64,000 nucleotides of DNA from Lachnospiraceae bacterium (GCA_017427415.1 JAFRSU010000084.1:1-64000); one strand, 5' to 3'; shown: positions 51,195-60,796, numbered from the stretch's first letter. Numbers and translations: made by a program. The notes: a model not told the origin generated them from the sequence alone.

Positions 51195-51903
51195 TTTTCT
51201 TACCTTCTTCCCGATTGCTCAAAAAGAACTTTCCTTCATCGCTTTCCAGATATTCATCACGGCTTCCGTAGAAAATGTTATTTCCAATATGAAGGATATG
51301 TGTAGCATATTTTACTGCCGCAGCTATATCGTGGGATATCATGATAACGGTGATACCTTCACTGTTAAGGTTTTTTATAAGATCATACATTTCTGCGGTT
51401 ACCTTCGGATCAAGTCCGGATACGGGCTCGTCGAGCAGAAGTACTTTCCTTGTGGCACATAAGGCTCTGGCTAAAAGCACACGCTGCTGCTGTCCTCCTG
51501 AGAGTTCACGGTAGCAATGGTCTGCCAGCTGCCCGATCCCCATTCGTTCCATATTCTCTTTTGCAAGCATCTTTTCTTCTTTATTGTAAAAAGGTCTGAA
51601 ACCGGCACGACCCTGGCAGCCGGAGAGTACGATCTCCTTAACGGATGCCGGAAAATCTCTCTGCACAACAGTCTGCTGGGGAAGATAACCGATTTCATTG
51701 GCCTTTAACCCATCACCGAATGTGATCTCTCCGCTTATAGGCCTTATCAGACCGAGCAGGGTTTTCATAAGCGTACTTTTTCCGGTCCCGTTTTCACCGA
51801 CAATGCACAGATAATCCTGCTTATCTACTTTAAAGTTTATGGGTTCGGTTATGGTTTTTCTTTCATAGCCTACTTCCAGATTTTTAACTGTAATATATGA
51901 CAT
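51184..51903 (-). CDS. Zinc/manganese-type ABC transporter ATPase (ZnuC-like)
   Basis: A 239-residue ABC ATPase: Walker A GENGTGKST, Q-loop GYLPQQTVVQRDFP, signature ELSGGQQQRVLLARAL and Walker B VLLLDEPVSGLD, with H-loop ISHD. It pairs with the overlapping ABC-3 permease gene. It starts about 50 bases after the Fur-family repressor gene and is probably controlled with it. Confidence 0.93.
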   Translation of the reverse strand: MSYITVKNLEVGYERKTITEPINFKVDKQDYLCIVGENGTGKSTLMKTLLGLIRPISGEITFGDGLKANEIGYLPQQTVVQRDFPASVKEIVLSGCQGRAGFRPFYNKEEKMLAKENMERMGIGQLADHCYRELSGGQQQRVLLARALCATRKVLLLDEPVSGLDPKVTAEMYDLIKNLNSEGITVIMISHDIAAAVKYATHILHIGNNIFYGSRDEYLESDEGKFFLSNREEGKKNAG

Positions 51904-51955
51904 TTTTCTGTCCTCTTATATGTCCCGTATCACCGGGTTAACTTAGAATGTGCTT

Positions 51956-52384
51956 TCAACTTTGTTCATCTGCAGCCTGGCATTCATCACATATACCGTA
52001 AAAAACCGTCCTTTTGGGATCCATGCGGAATTGATGATGCTCGTAGAGATGGGACTCCAGCTCGTTTAATTCATCGCAGTGCATATGGATGAGTTTGCCG
52101 CATTTTTCACATTTACAGTGAAAACAGGTATCTTCACAGCAGTGTTCACCTCCGGTATATTCAAAACATGCCGGACTGTTGATATCTACTATATATTTAT
52201 TGATTGTTCCGTCATCTACAAGTTTTTCAAGCTGTCTGTATACGGTGGCCTGACCTATGGCTTCGCCGCGGGCTTTAAAAAATTCACAGACATCCGATAC
52301 GGTAACATGTTTCCCCTGCACGGTTTTCATGTATCCCAGCAATTTCTCTTTTTGTTTTGTCTTATATGCCGAACGTTTTTCCAA
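51956..52384 (-). CDS. Fur-family repressor, probably Zur-type
   Basis: A 142-residue Fur-family protein with winged helix (TVSDVCEFFKARGEAIGQAT, VYRQLEKLVDDGTINKY), a metal-site region CFHCKCEKCGKLIHMHCDEL, and a C-terminal CDEC. The two CxxC pairs (FHCKCEKC and CDEC) supply the structural zinc site. The genes it is linked to (ZnuC/ZnuB-like, and a His-rich binding protein divergently) point to zinc regulation. Three Fur-box-like sequences lie upstream. It could alternatively regulate iron or manganese. Confidence 0.9.
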   Translation of the reverse strand: MEKRSAYKTKQKEKLLGYMKTVQGKHVTVSDVCEFFKARGEAIGQATVYRQLEKLVDDGTINKYIVDINSPACFEYTGGEHCCEDTCFHCKCEKCGKLIHMHCDELNELESHLYEHHQFRMDPKRTVFYGICDECQAADEQS

Positions 52385-52413
52385 AGTAAGCCTCCCTGTA
52401 AAATGATCTTAAT

Positions 52414-52537
52414 TTAAGAACCGTTATCAATTATAGTGGGATTTCTATATTTGTCAAGCAAAATGAAAATAATTATCAAATTAAATTTGAAAATTGTTCT
52501 CAAATTCATTGACATTCATTTTTGTTTGTGTTAGAAT
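52414..52537. promoter_or_regulatory. Three Fur/Zur boxes and promoter in the divergent region
   Basis: TTAAGAACCGTTATCAA (52414-52430), TGAAAATAATTATCA (52464-52478, close to the classic 7-1-7 box) and TTGAAAATTGTTCTCAA (52487-52503). The binding-protein promoter is TTGACA (52509-52514), 17 bases, TAGAAT (52532-52537). Confidence 0.75.
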
Positions 52538-52582
52538 TCATAACTATGTTGGATTCGGAGTATTATCGGAGGATATAGGAAA

Positions 52583-53620
52583 ATGAAAGACAGAATGAAA
52601 AAAATCATCATGATGTGTTTTGCGGCGATATTGGCGATCGGTGTTTTTTCGGCTTGCTCAGATACAAAAGGTACCGGTAAAAACAGTCCGGATAACAGTG
52701 CGCAGATTAAGATAGTTACGACGATATTTCCCGAATATGACTGGACAAAAGAGATAATAGGAGATAAGGCTGAAAATACCGAACTTATCTGGCTTACAGA
52801 TAACGGAGTGGATATGCACAGTTATCAGCCTTCGGTAGATGACATACTTACCATATCGTCATGTGATCTTTTTATATATGTCGGCGGCGAGTCGGATGCC
52901 TGGGTAGAGGATGCCTTAAAGCAGGCAACCAACAAGGATATGGAAGTGATAAATCTTTTGGATGTTCTCGGTGAAAAGGTTAAAAATGAAGAAATAGTCG
53001 AAGGCATGGAGCATGACCACGACCATGACCACGATGAAGACCACGACCATGATGAAGATCACGATCATGACCACGAAGAAGTTGAATTTGATGAACACGT
53101 ATGGCTTTCAATAAGGAATGCAGTAGTAATATGTGAGGAGATAGCAGGCAGATTAGAGAAGATCGATCCGGAAAATGCGGATATTTATCAGAAAAATCTT
53201 ACCGCATATAAAGAAAAACTTTTAGCATTGGACGGAGATTATAAGAACGCAGTGGCAGAGTCGGAGAAAAAAACACTTCTATTCGCAGACAGATTTCCGT
53301 TCAGGTATCTGACAGATGATTACGGACTTGATTATTATGCAGCTTTTACCGGATGTTCGGCAGAAACGGAAGCAGGCTTTGAAACGGTTATCTTTCTGTC
53401 AAATAAGGCAGATGAACTGAAACTTGATATCATCCTGACTATAGAAAACAGCGATAAAAAGCTGGCTGAAACGATCAGGAACAATACTGCCGGAAAGAAC
53501 CAGCAGATCATGGTATTAAACTCCATGCAGGGACTCACTTCAAAAGATGTTAAGAACGGAGCAGGCTATCTGTCAATTATGACGGATAACTTAAACACGC
53601 TTAAAGCAGCACTGAGATAA
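52583..53620 (+). CDS. Zinc-type ABC transporter substrate-binding lipoprotein (ZnuA-like)
   Basis: A 345-residue cluster A-I binding protein with a lipoprotein signal (FAAILAIGVFSAC, lipid-attachment Cys about residue 25). It has the metal-site His in DMHSYQPS, a His/Asp/Glu-rich loop at about residues 140-170 typical of zinc-binding members, DEHVWLSIRN, and a C-terminal half with RFPFRYLTDDYGLDYYAAFT. It captures Zn(II) outside the membrane for the ZnuBC-like transporter encoded on the other strand. Confidence 0.93.
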   Translation: MKDRMKKIIMMCFAAILAIGVFSACSDTKGTGKNSPDNSAQIKIVTTIFPEYDWTKEIIGDKAENTELIWLTDNGVDMHSYQPSVDDILTISSCDLFIYVGGESDAWVEDALKQATNKDMEVINLLDVLGEKVKNEEIVEGMEHDHDHDHDEDHDHDEDHDHDHEEVEFDEHVWLSIRNAVVICEEIAGRLEKIDPENADIYQKNLTAYKEKLLALDGDYKNAVAESEKKTLLFADRFPFRYLTDDYGLDYYAAFTGCSAETEAGFETVIFLSNKADELKLDIILTIENSDKKLAETIRNNTAGKNQQIMVLNSMQGLTSKDVKNGAGYLSIMTDNLNTLKAALR

Positions 53621-53626
53621 TATTTA

Positions 53627-54277
53627 TCATGTGAGGCTGTTTTTGAGAATGTTTTTAATGATAAGTATGACCTCACGCCTCATTACTTCATTATTCAGTT
53701 CTGCATGATGATGATATATTGTTTCATGACAGTAATTTTCCACTATGCCGTATATCAGATGGATCTTCTCCTTGGGATTTTCCATCTGTATACCGGCTTT
53801 TTTTACAAATTCCTCTATCTTTTTGGTCATGGCAAGTTCCGAGGATGCAAAGATTTCTGCCACGTCATGATCCGAGTGAGCCATGGAATATATTTCCTCG
53901 TGAGCTTTCTGGGACATGCGGTGACTTTGGAGCATAAGGGTGATGATCCTGTCAAGTATGCGTTCAATGTCATCTAACGAGATAGCAGGGGTATTACCGG
54001 AGGTGACAAGATTTTCTTCCAAAATAGCAGTCATCGGGAAAAGGATGGAGTCCGAAAACTTTTTCAGACCTTCCATGAATATTTCCTTTTTATCTTTAAA
54101 ATACTGATATATTATGCCGGTGGAAACATCGGCATATTTTGCTATTTCGGGAGTGGTGGTGCTGTGGTAGCCCTTCTCGCATATAAGCTCGAAGCCTTTT
54201 TCTATTATTCTCGATCTTTTGGCTAAAGCTTTATCAAGCTTTGGCATTCTTGTTTTTGATGTTTTCTCTTCTGACAT
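53627..54277 (-). CDS. TetR-family regulator
   Basis: A 216-residue TetR-type repressor with N-terminal HTH (ELICEKGYHSTTTPEIAKYA, DVSTGIIYQYFKDKKEIF) and a helical ligand-binding domain. It is divergent from an ABC exporter operon with matched inverted repeats flanking the promoter (54409-54494), so it probably represses that operon. Its stop lies only 6 bases from the stop of the convergent binding-protein gene, with no clear terminator between. Confidence 0.9.
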   Translation of the reverse strand: MSEEKTSKTRMPKLDKALAKRSRIIEKGFELICEKGYHSTTTPEIAKYADVSTGIIYQYFKDKKEIFMEGLKKFSDSILFPMTAILEENLVTSGNTPAISLDDIERILDRIITLMLQSHRMSQKAHEEIYSMAHSDHDVAEIFASSELAMTKKIEEFVKKAGIQMENPKEKIHLIYGIVENYCHETIYHHHAELNNEVMRREVILIIKNILKNSLT

Positions 54278-54408
54278 GGTTATCCCCTTACATACGGTTA
54301 TATGGTCTTTTTCTTACAGATGGTCATTATCAAAAGTGATAAGTAAATTATTAAACGGTATATTCATTTGACTAATATAATACACTAACTTTAAAAAAAA
54401 ATCAATAG

Positions 54409-54494
54409 TGTGAAATAAAATTCATATTTTGGTTGACAAGTACATATACAAGGTGTATAATCCAAAACCGAAAAGATATGAAACATAATTCACA
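54409..54494. promoter_or_regulatory. Exporter promoter flanked by two candidate TetR operators
   Basis: Promoter TTGACA (54433-54438), 17 bases, TATAAT (54456-54461). Operators TGTGAA-N6-TTCATA (54409-54426) and TATGAA-N6-TTCACA (54477-54494) are mirror-related copies on either side. Confidence 0.7.
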
Positions 54495-54513
54495 TTTAGG
54501 AGGATATAATTAA

Positions 54514-55221
54514 ATGGCAAAAGAACTGATCAATTTTAACAATGTTAGAAAAACATATTCTATAGGCGAAAAAACCTTTGATGCGCTGAATGGAGCAAGC
54601 TTTACGGTAAACAGGGGAGAGTTCGTTGTAATACTCGGACCGAGCGGAGCAGGAAAGTCAACAATACTTAACTTACTGGGCGGTATGGATAAGGCTACTT
54701 CAGGAGAGATAATCATAGACGGCAAGGATATATCAAAACTCTCAGCAAAGGAGCTTACACATTACAGGGCAGAGAATATCGGATTTATATTTCAGTTTTA
54801 TAACATCCTTCCTACACTTACCGTTATAGAAAACGTAGAACTGATCAATGATATAGTAAAGAATCCCAAGCCGGCAATGGAGGTACTTAAAGGCGTGGGC
54901 CTCGAGATGCATGCGGACAAGTTCCCGAACCAGCTCTCCGGAGGTGAGCAGCAGAGAGTAAGTATAGCAAGGGCTATAGCTAAGAACCCGCTTTTACTTC
55001 TTTGCGATGAACCTACCGGTGCACTCGACTCTCAGACCGGTGTTGAGGTACTTAAACTTTTAAAAGAACAGTGCAGGTCGGGAGAGAATACGGTTGTCAT
55101 AGTTACCCATAACAGCCTGATAGCAGAAATAGCTGACAGAGTTATCCGTGTAAAGAACGGAAAGATACGATCCAATGAACTTAACGCTTCACCCAAGAAT
55201 ATCGAGGAGGTGGAGTGGTAA
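54514..55221 (+). CDS. ABC exporter ATPase of the MacB/LolD type
   Basis: A 235-residue ATPase: Walker [11 protein letters not shown], signature [16 protein letters not shown], Walker [14 protein letters not shown] and H-loop VTHN. This type works with FtsX-like permeases to drive mechanotransmission, lipoprotein handling or peptide export. Its stop overlaps the permease ATG by 1 base (TAATG). GGAGG precedes the ATG. Confidence 0.93.
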   Translation: MAKELINFNNVRKTYSIGEKTFDALNGASFTVNRGEFVVILGPSGAGKSTILNLLGGMDKATSGEIIIDGKDISKLSAKELTHYRAENIGFIFQFYNILPTLTVIENVELINDIVKNPKPAMEVLKGVGLEMHADKFPNQLSGGEQQRVSIARAIAKNPLLLLCDEPTGALDSQTGVEVLKLLKEQCRSGENTVVIVTHNSLIAEIADRVIRVKNGKIRSNELNASPKNIEEVEW

Positions 55222-57599
55222 TGCTTAAAAGAAAGCTTTTCAGGGAAATAAGGATCAACCTTTCCCAGTTCATTACCATACTCCTTATGGTAATGATAGG
55301 TGTTATGGCTTATTCCGGCATAGAGGCTTACATGGCCGGTATGACAAAGGCTGCAGATGATTTTTACGGTAAAAACAACTTGGAAGACTTGAACGTACTG
55401 GGCGAAGGTTTTTCAAAGGAAGACCTTGATGAGGTCAGGAACTTGGATCACGTAAAAAATGCCGAACGAAAACTTGAGATAAATGTAATAAACAGTGACA
55501 ATAACGATAAGGGTTTCCTGGCATCGTTTATCGAGACCAATGAGATATCAAAGTTTTATGTATATGAAGGAAAAGCTTTTGATCCTGAATCAAAGGGTGC
55601 ATGGGTCAATAAGTATTATGCCGATGCCAACGGTATAAAGGTAGGGGATATCATAAGGTTTAAATATGATACCATGGAAATAGAGGCACCGATAGAGGGA
55701 ATAATCCACATTCCGGATCATCTCTATACCTTAAGGGATGAGGCAGCATTGCTCCCAAACTTCGAGGAGTATGGTTTTATCTATCTGTCTTATAAAGCCA
55801 TACCTGAGGATTATCTGAAAGAAACCGTAATGAAAAAAATGGGCTTAAGAGATGAATCGGTCTTGAAAACGCTCATGCCCGATCTGAACTATACTGAACT
55901 GATACCTTTCAATTACATTATGGTGGATGTGGACGATAAGGCAAATACAGAATCGGTTAAGAATAACATAGAAGATAATATTGAGTCTGCGATCGCTATA
56001 ATAAAGTCAGAGGATACTGCTTCATACTCAAGATATCAGGGTGAGATAGATGAAGGAAAAGGATTTGTAGGCATATTCTCGGGTCTGTTCCTGTTTATCG
56101 CGATACTGTCTGTTATAACAACCATGACAAGAGTTATCAAGAAACAGAGGATTCAGATAGGTACCTTAAAAGCACTCGGATTTACAGACAGTGCCGTTCA
56201 GTTTCATTATATAGGTTTCGGTTTCTGGGTATCACTTATCGGTGCGGCTTTAGGATTGTTACTCGGAAGATTCTTTATAGGAAATGTTTTTATGGGATTG
56301 GAGATGGATTTCTTTGAGATCCCGAATAACGGAGCTATAGTAGAGCTTAAATCCTATATTGTTGCATTGCTTGTAGTACTTGGTATTTCATTTGTCACAT
56401 ATCTGACCTGCAGAAAACAGCTGAAAGAAAATCCCGCAGAAACACTGAGGATAGAGCTGCCTAAGGTTAAGTCGGGTACACTTGGATTTACCACATCGAA
56501 GGTTTTCCGTAAGCTCAGCTTCGCGGTAAAGTGGAATATAAGGGATGTTATCAGAAATAAGATCAGGACACTTACAGCCGTAGTAGGTATTACAGGCTGC
56601 TGCGTGCTCATAGTATGTGCACTCGGCATGCTTAATTCTATTGATAATTTTATAAAACTTCAGTTTGAGGATCTTTATAATTTTAATTATAAACTTACCT
56701 TAAATCAGGGATTAAACAGGGATGATGTAAACAGCCTTACTGATACATACGGCAGTTTTACATCCAAAACACTTGGTATAGAGATTAAAAACGCATCAGG
56801 TGAAAGGGAAGCAAATTCCGTATTTGTATATGATGCCGGAGACAAGATAAGATTTAAGGATAAAGATGACGAATTTATGGATATAAGCAGGGATGACGGA
56901 GTATATATCACGGTAAGACTTGCAGAAAACCTGAATCTGAAAGTAGGGGATACAATATCCTGGCATATATACGGCTCTAAAGAATTTTATGATTCAAAAA
57001 TAGTAGGCTTTAACAGGGATCCGCAGTCGCAGATACTTACCGCGACGAGAGCTTATATCGAAAGCCTCGGGATAGAGTATATCCCGGATGCTATATATAC
57101 TGATATGGACCTGTCCGGACAAAAGGATATAAAGAATGTAGAGGTTGTCCAGGATACGGAATCCATGAAAAAAGATATATCCGGAATGCTTGAGATGATG
57201 AGAAGCATGATCGTTATTATTATCTTTGTGGCAGTACTTCTGGGTATCATCATCATATACAGCATGAGTATACTTTCATACAGCGAGAAGCAGTACCAGT
57301 TCTCAACCTTAAAAGTACTTGGATTTGAAGACAGCAGGATCAGAAAGATATTCATCAAACAGAATAACTGGATAGCAGTTGCTGCCATTATCCTCGGACT
57401 TCCTTTAGGCAGGGCGCTCACGGGATTCCTCTTTACCATATGCCTTGAGGACACCTATGACTTCAGTACATATATCCATCCGTTGACATATCTTGTCGGA
57501 GCAGCAGGCACATTCATTGTATCGTTCGCCGTATCACTGTTCCTCGGCAGAAAGGTAAACAGCATCGACATGGTATCAAGCCTTAAGAGTAACGAATGA
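55221..57599 (+). CDS. FtsX/MacB-type ABC permease
   Basis: A 792-residue permease with two FtsX-like halves. An N-terminal membrane segment (about 18-38) and an extracellular domain come first, then three segments at about 280-400; a second N-segment lies near 440-465 with another domain, and three C-terminal segments follow (about 660-780). This is the duplicated layout of large clostridial FtsX permeases. ATG 55221 is preferred over GTG 55215 because GAGGAGG lies just upstream. The substrate is unknown; TetR control suggests export of a toxic or signalling compound. Confidence 0.9.
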   Translation: MLKRKLFREIRINLSQFITILLMVMIGVMAYSGIEAYMAGMTKAADDFYGKNNLEDLNVLGEGFSKEDLDEVRNLDHVKNAERKLEINVINSDNNDKGFLASFIETNEISKFYVYEGKAFDPESKGAWVNKYYADANGIKVGDIIRFKYDTMEIEAPIEGIIHIPDHLYTLRDEAALLPNFEEYGFIYLSYKAIPEDYLKETVMKKMGLRDESVLKTLMPDLNYTELIPFNYIMVDVDDKANTESVKNNIEDNIESAIAIIKSEDTASYSRYQGEIDEGKGFVGIFSGLFLFIAILSVITTMTRVIKKQRIQIGTLKALGFTDSAVQFHYIGFGFWVSLIGAALGLLLGRFFIGNVFMGLEMDFFEIPNNGAIVELKSYIVALLVVLGISFVTYLTCRKQLKENPAETLRIELPKVKSGTLGFTTSKVFRKLSFAVKWNIRDVIRNKIRTLTAVVGITGCCVLIVCALGMLNSIDNFIKLQFEDLYNFNYKLTLNQGLNRDDVNSLTDTYGSFTSKTLGIEIKNASGEREANSVFVYDAGDKIRFKDKDDEFMDISRDDGVYITVRLAENLNLKVGDTISWHIYGSKEFYDSKIVGFNRDPQSQILTATRAYIESLGIEYIPDAIYTDMDLSGQKDIKNVEVVQDTESMKKDISGMLEMMRSMIVIIIFVAVLLGIIIIYSMSILSYSEKQYQFSTLKVLGFEDSRIRKIFIKQNNWIAVAAIILGLPLGRALTGFLFTICLEDTYDFSTYIHPLTYLVGAAGTFIVSFAVSLFLGRKVNSIDMVSSLKSNE

Positions 57600-57626
57600 T
57601 AAGGACTGACTTGAATTATAGCCAAG

Positions 57627-57676
57627 AGGACGATTTTGTCTGACATGAAAAATGTTAGTACGGATCGTCCTTTTTT
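57627..57676 (+). terminator. Rho-independent terminator
   Basis: AGGACGAT (57627-57634) pairs with ATCGTCCT (57664-57671), with an inner TGACAT/ATGTTA stem and a following T-run. Confidence 0.8.
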
Positions 57677-57689
57677 ATATAAAAAATTC

Positions 57690-57743
57690 TTGACTTTTTT
57701 TGGTTAGCGATGTATAACTAAACAAGAGTTAGCATAGCCTAAC
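57690..57743 (+). promoter_or_regulatory. Promoter with two DtxR-type operators 25 bases apart
   Basis: TTGACT (57690-57695), 17 bases, TATAAC (57713-57718). Operators GTTAGCGATGTATAAC (57703-57718, over the -10) and GTTAGCATAGCCTAAC (57728-57743). Confidence 0.8.
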
Positions 57744-57807
57744 AAATGTTAGATAAAACGGTAAAAGTTTGATTACTATAAAGATTCACCGGGAGATGAA
57801 TTAAAAA

Positions 57808-58212
57808 ATGAGGGATAGGGCAAAGACGATTTCAAAAGAAGATTATCTGGAAGCAATCCTGGTATGTACAAAGAAACTCGGAGCATGCAGAGTAACGGAT
57901 ATAGCCGGACATATGGGGCATTCCAAGGCCAGTGTAAGTGTAGCACTTTCCAAGCTTGAAAACGAGGGGCTTATAGTTAAGGATGACTGGAGGATACTTC
58001 TTTCAGACAAAGGAAAAACAATCGCAGAAAAAGTATTGGAACGTCATCTGTTCTTCTTAAAATGGTTCGAGCATATCGGTATCGATACAGAGACTGCAAA
58101 AGAAGATGCCTGCCTTATAGAGCACGTGATATCTGACAGCACTTTTGAGAAAATACGGCAGTATATCACAGAGAATGATGAAGTACTGTTAGGTGCATAT
58201 AACAAAAATTAG
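57808..58212 (+). CDS. DtxR/MntR-family metalloregulator (second copy)
   Basis: A 134-residue protein: the HTH CRVTDIAGHMGHSKASVSVA, the dimerisation/metal domain RHLFFLKWFEHIGIDTETAK and CLIEHVISDST. It shares its layout with the 45450 protein but not the Lys-rich tail. Two operators at its own promoter point to autoregulation. A DUF6110-like gene and a P1B-type ATPase follow on the same strand, so it may link metal sensing to that pump. Confidence 0.9.
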   Translation: MRDRAKTISKEDYLEAILVCTKKLGACRVTDIAGHMGHSKASVSVALSKLENEGLIVKDDWRILLSDKGKTIAEKVLERHLFFLKWFEHIGIDTETAKEDACLIEHVISDSTFEKIRQYITENDEVLLGAYNKN

Positions 58213-58290
58213 TTTTTTATTAACAGCCTTAGGGTGATATATTTTAATCATCGATACAATTATCATCAATTGATATTAAAGGAGGTTTCT

Positions 58291-58602
58291 ATGAACTGGA
58301 AAAAATTATGTGCATTTGCAGGCGGCGCACTGTTTGGAACAGCAGGCGTAGCGATCCTTTCAAGTAAGGACGCTAAAAATGTTTATACTCATTGTACAGC
58401 TGCTGTACTTCGCGGAAAGGACAGTGTTATGAAGACTGCAGCCACCATTAAGGAAAACTGCGGTGATATACATGAAGATGCTGTAGATATCAATGAGAAG
58501 CGTTATGAAACAAAGAGAAAACAGGAATATGAGAAAGCCAAGGCAATAATAGAAGCATATGAAGAAGAGGATGCCGCAAAATCAGACGATAAAGCGGAAT
58601 AA
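58291..58602 (+). CDS. Small DUF6110-like protein next to the metal ATPase
   Basis: A 103-residue protein with one N-terminal hydrophobic segment (LCAFAGGALFGTAGVAIL), then SKDAKNVYTHCTAAVLRGKD and a charged helical tail. From memory this matches DUF6110 proteins that accompany P-type metal ATPases. ATG 58291 follows AAAGGAGG; the frame is open upstream from 58234 without a ribosome site. The 78 bases after 58212 hold no gene. It is 5 bases from the ATPase gene, so it is probably an accessory subunit. Confidence 0.78.
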   Translation: MNWKKLCAFAGGALFGTAGVAILSSKDAKNVYTHCTAAVLRGKDSVMKTAATIKENCGDIHEDAVDINEKRYETKRKQEYEKAKAIIEAYEEEDAAKSDDKAE

Positions 58603-58607
58603 AGCCT

Positions 58608-60707
58608 ATGAGATGCGTTATATTACATGAATCAAGCAGAAAGATCAGGATAAAAATCCCTTACCCGTATATGTCGATGCAAATGGCGGACCTAGTGGAA
58701 TACTATATCCGCAGCATTGATGTGGTAAAAGAAGCTAAAGTGGATGAGAGAACCGGCAATGCGGTGATAACATTTGCCGGATCGTCGGAAAAGGACAAAA
58801 GTGCACTTTTTTCTGCACTGAAAAGTTTTGATCCCGGCGATGAAAGAATAAAAGCTCTTGTTCCCGAGAACACCGGCAGGGCGATGAACCGAAGGTATGA
58901 GGAAAAACTCTTGTTTTCCGTAACCGGGATGTTCTTAAGGAAAATCTTTCTCCCGACACCGATCGCGGCGGCAAGGGCCATAGCTAAGGGTATACCTTAT
59001 ATATTAAAGGGGATCGGGGCGTTGCGGAATGGAAGGCTGCAGGTAGAAACACTTGACGGTGTAGCTATAGCAGCATCTGTTTTACGAAAAGACTTTGATA
59101 CAGCATCCTCTATTATGTTTCTGCTCAATATCGGAGAAACCCTTGAGGAATGGACCAGAAAAAAGTCGGTTAACGATCTGGCTCGTTCCATGTCACTTAA
59201 TATAGACAAGGTATGGCTGAGAAGCGAAGGAAAAGAAGTTCAGGTCAGCATAAATCAGATCCTGGCCGGAGACCATATTGTGGTACGTAATTCCGATATC
59301 ATCCCTCTTGACGGAAAGGTCATAGAAGGAGAGATGACGGTAAATCAGTCGGTTATGACCGGAGAATCGGAACCGGTGGTAAAGAGTCCCGGAGGCTATG
59401 TCTATGCAGGCACCGTCGTAGAAGAAGGAGAATGTCTGATAGAAGTCACAAAAACCGCCGGAAGCGGTAAGTTTGACCAGATAGTCAAAATGATAGAAGA
59501 ATCGGAAAAACTGAAATCCGATACTGAAGCAAAAGCATATCGCCTGGCAGACAGACTTGTTCCGTACAGTTTACTTGGGGCGGGACTTACCTATCTGCTT
59601 ACAAGGAACGTGACCAAAGCACTTTCGTTTCTGATGGTTGATTACTCATGTGCCATGAAGTTATCCATGCCGTTGGCGGTTCTGTCAGCCATAAAGGAAT
59701 CTAGAGAACACCGGATATCCGTAAAGGGCGGCAAGTTCATGGAGGCAATAGCTGAGGCAGATACACTTGTTTTCGATAAAACAGGTACTCTTACCCATGC
59801 TACACCGACTCTTATGGATGTGGTAACCTTTGAAGGACGTGATCCTGACGAGATGCTGCGCATAGCAGCATGCCTCGAGGAGCACTATCCTCATTCGGTA
59901 GCCAATGCCATAGTTAAAGGTGCCAAGATCAAGGGCTTAGATCATGATGAGCTCCATTCCAAGGTGGAATACATAGTTGCTCATGGTATCAGCAGCTTTT
60001 TAGATGATGAAAGGGTAGTCATCGGAAGTTATCATTTTGTAATAGAAGATGAGAAATGCATCATACCCGAAGATGAAAAGTATAAACTGGATGATATAAA
60101 CAGGGAATACTCACGGATATTTATGGCTATCGGAGGCAGACTTGCGGCAGTACTTTGCATATTCGATCCGCTAAGAGAAGAAGCGGCACAAGTCATAAAA
60201 GAACTGCATAACCTCGGATTTAAAAAGATATGCATGATGACCGGTGACAACAAAAAGAATGCCGAAGCAGTAGCAGCAAAACTCAGCCTTGATGAGTTCA
60301 GGGCAGAGGTCCTGCCCGAGGATAAAGCCGAATATGTCCGCATCGAACGCGCAAAAGGCCATAAGGTTGTAATGATAGGAGACGGTGTAAATGATACCCC
60401 TGCACTGTCCGAGGCAGATGTCGGGATAGCTATCATGGATGGAGCACCCATCGCACGAGAGATAGCGGATATAACCATAGCATCGGATGATCTTTGTGGG
60501 ATTATCACGCTTCGCCGCATAAGTACAGCGCTTATGAAAAGGATAAAAGCCAACTACCGCTTTATACTGGGATTCAATTCGGCTCTTATCGCCGGCGGAT
60601 TATTAGGAGTGATGAATCCTGCATCTTCAGCGCTGTTACATAACGGCTCTACCATACTTACGGGCTTAAAGAGCATGACAGACCTGTTACCTGACAAAAG
60701 GATGTAA
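58608..60707 (+). CDS. Heavy-metal (P1B-type) translocating ATPase
   Basis: A 699-residue P-type ATPase. The N-terminal about 85 residues form a divergent HMA-like domain without CxxC. Then come an actuator domain with TGESEPV, the phosphorylated Asp390 in DKTGTLT, the HP motif in YPHSVANA, MMTGDNKKNAE and GDGVNDTPALSEADVGIAI. In the transport helix the usual CPC is replaced by DYSCAMKLSMP (Cys348), as in a CtpC-like group linked to manganese or iron rather than copper. It lies with a DUF6110-like protein under DtxR-type control. Confidence 0.92.
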   Translation: MRCVILHESSRKIRIKIPYPYMSMQMADLVEYYIRSIDVVKEAKVDERTGNAVITFAGSSEKDKSALFSALKSFDPGDERIKALVPENTGRAMNRRYEEKLLFSVTGMFLRKIFLPTPIAAARAIAKGIPYILKGIGALRNGRLQVETLDGVAIAASVLRKDFDTASSIMFLLNIGETLEEWTRKKSVNDLARSMSLNIDKVWLRSEGKEVQVSINQILAGDHIVVRNSDIIPLDGKVIEGEMTVNQSVMTGESEPVVKSPGGYVYAGTVVEEGECLIEVTKTAGSGKFDQIVKMIEESEKLKSDTEAKAYRLADRLVPYSLLGAGLTYLLTRNVTKALSFLMVDYSCAMKLSMPLAVLSAIKESREHRISVKGGKFMEAIAEADTLVFDKTGTLTHATPTLMDVVTFEGRDPDEMLRIAACLEEHYPHSVANAIVKGAKIKGLDHDELHSKVEYIVAHGISSFLDDERVVIGSYHFVIEDEKCIIPEDEKYKLDDINREYSRIFMAIGGRLAAVLCIFDPLREEAAQVIKELHNLGFKKICMMTGDNKKNAEAVAAKLSLDEFRAEVLPEDKAEYVRIERAKGHKVVMIGDGVNDTPALSEADVGIAIMDGAPIAREIADITIASDDLCGIITLRRISTALMKRIKANYRFILGFNSALIAGGLLGVMNPASSALLHNGSTILTGLKSMTDLLPDKRM

Positions 60708-60726
60708 CAAAAATGACTATTTAAAA

Positions 60727-60761
60727 ATGCCAATGGGAATTAATCCTGTTGGCTTTTTTTT
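60727..60761 (+). terminator. Rho-independent terminator
   Basis: GCCAATGGGA pairs with TCCTGTTGGC (two wobble pairs) around a short loop, followed by eight T. Confidence 0.85.
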
Positions 60762-60796
60762 ATGAAATCTTTCCCTATAAAAAAAATACAAAATCC

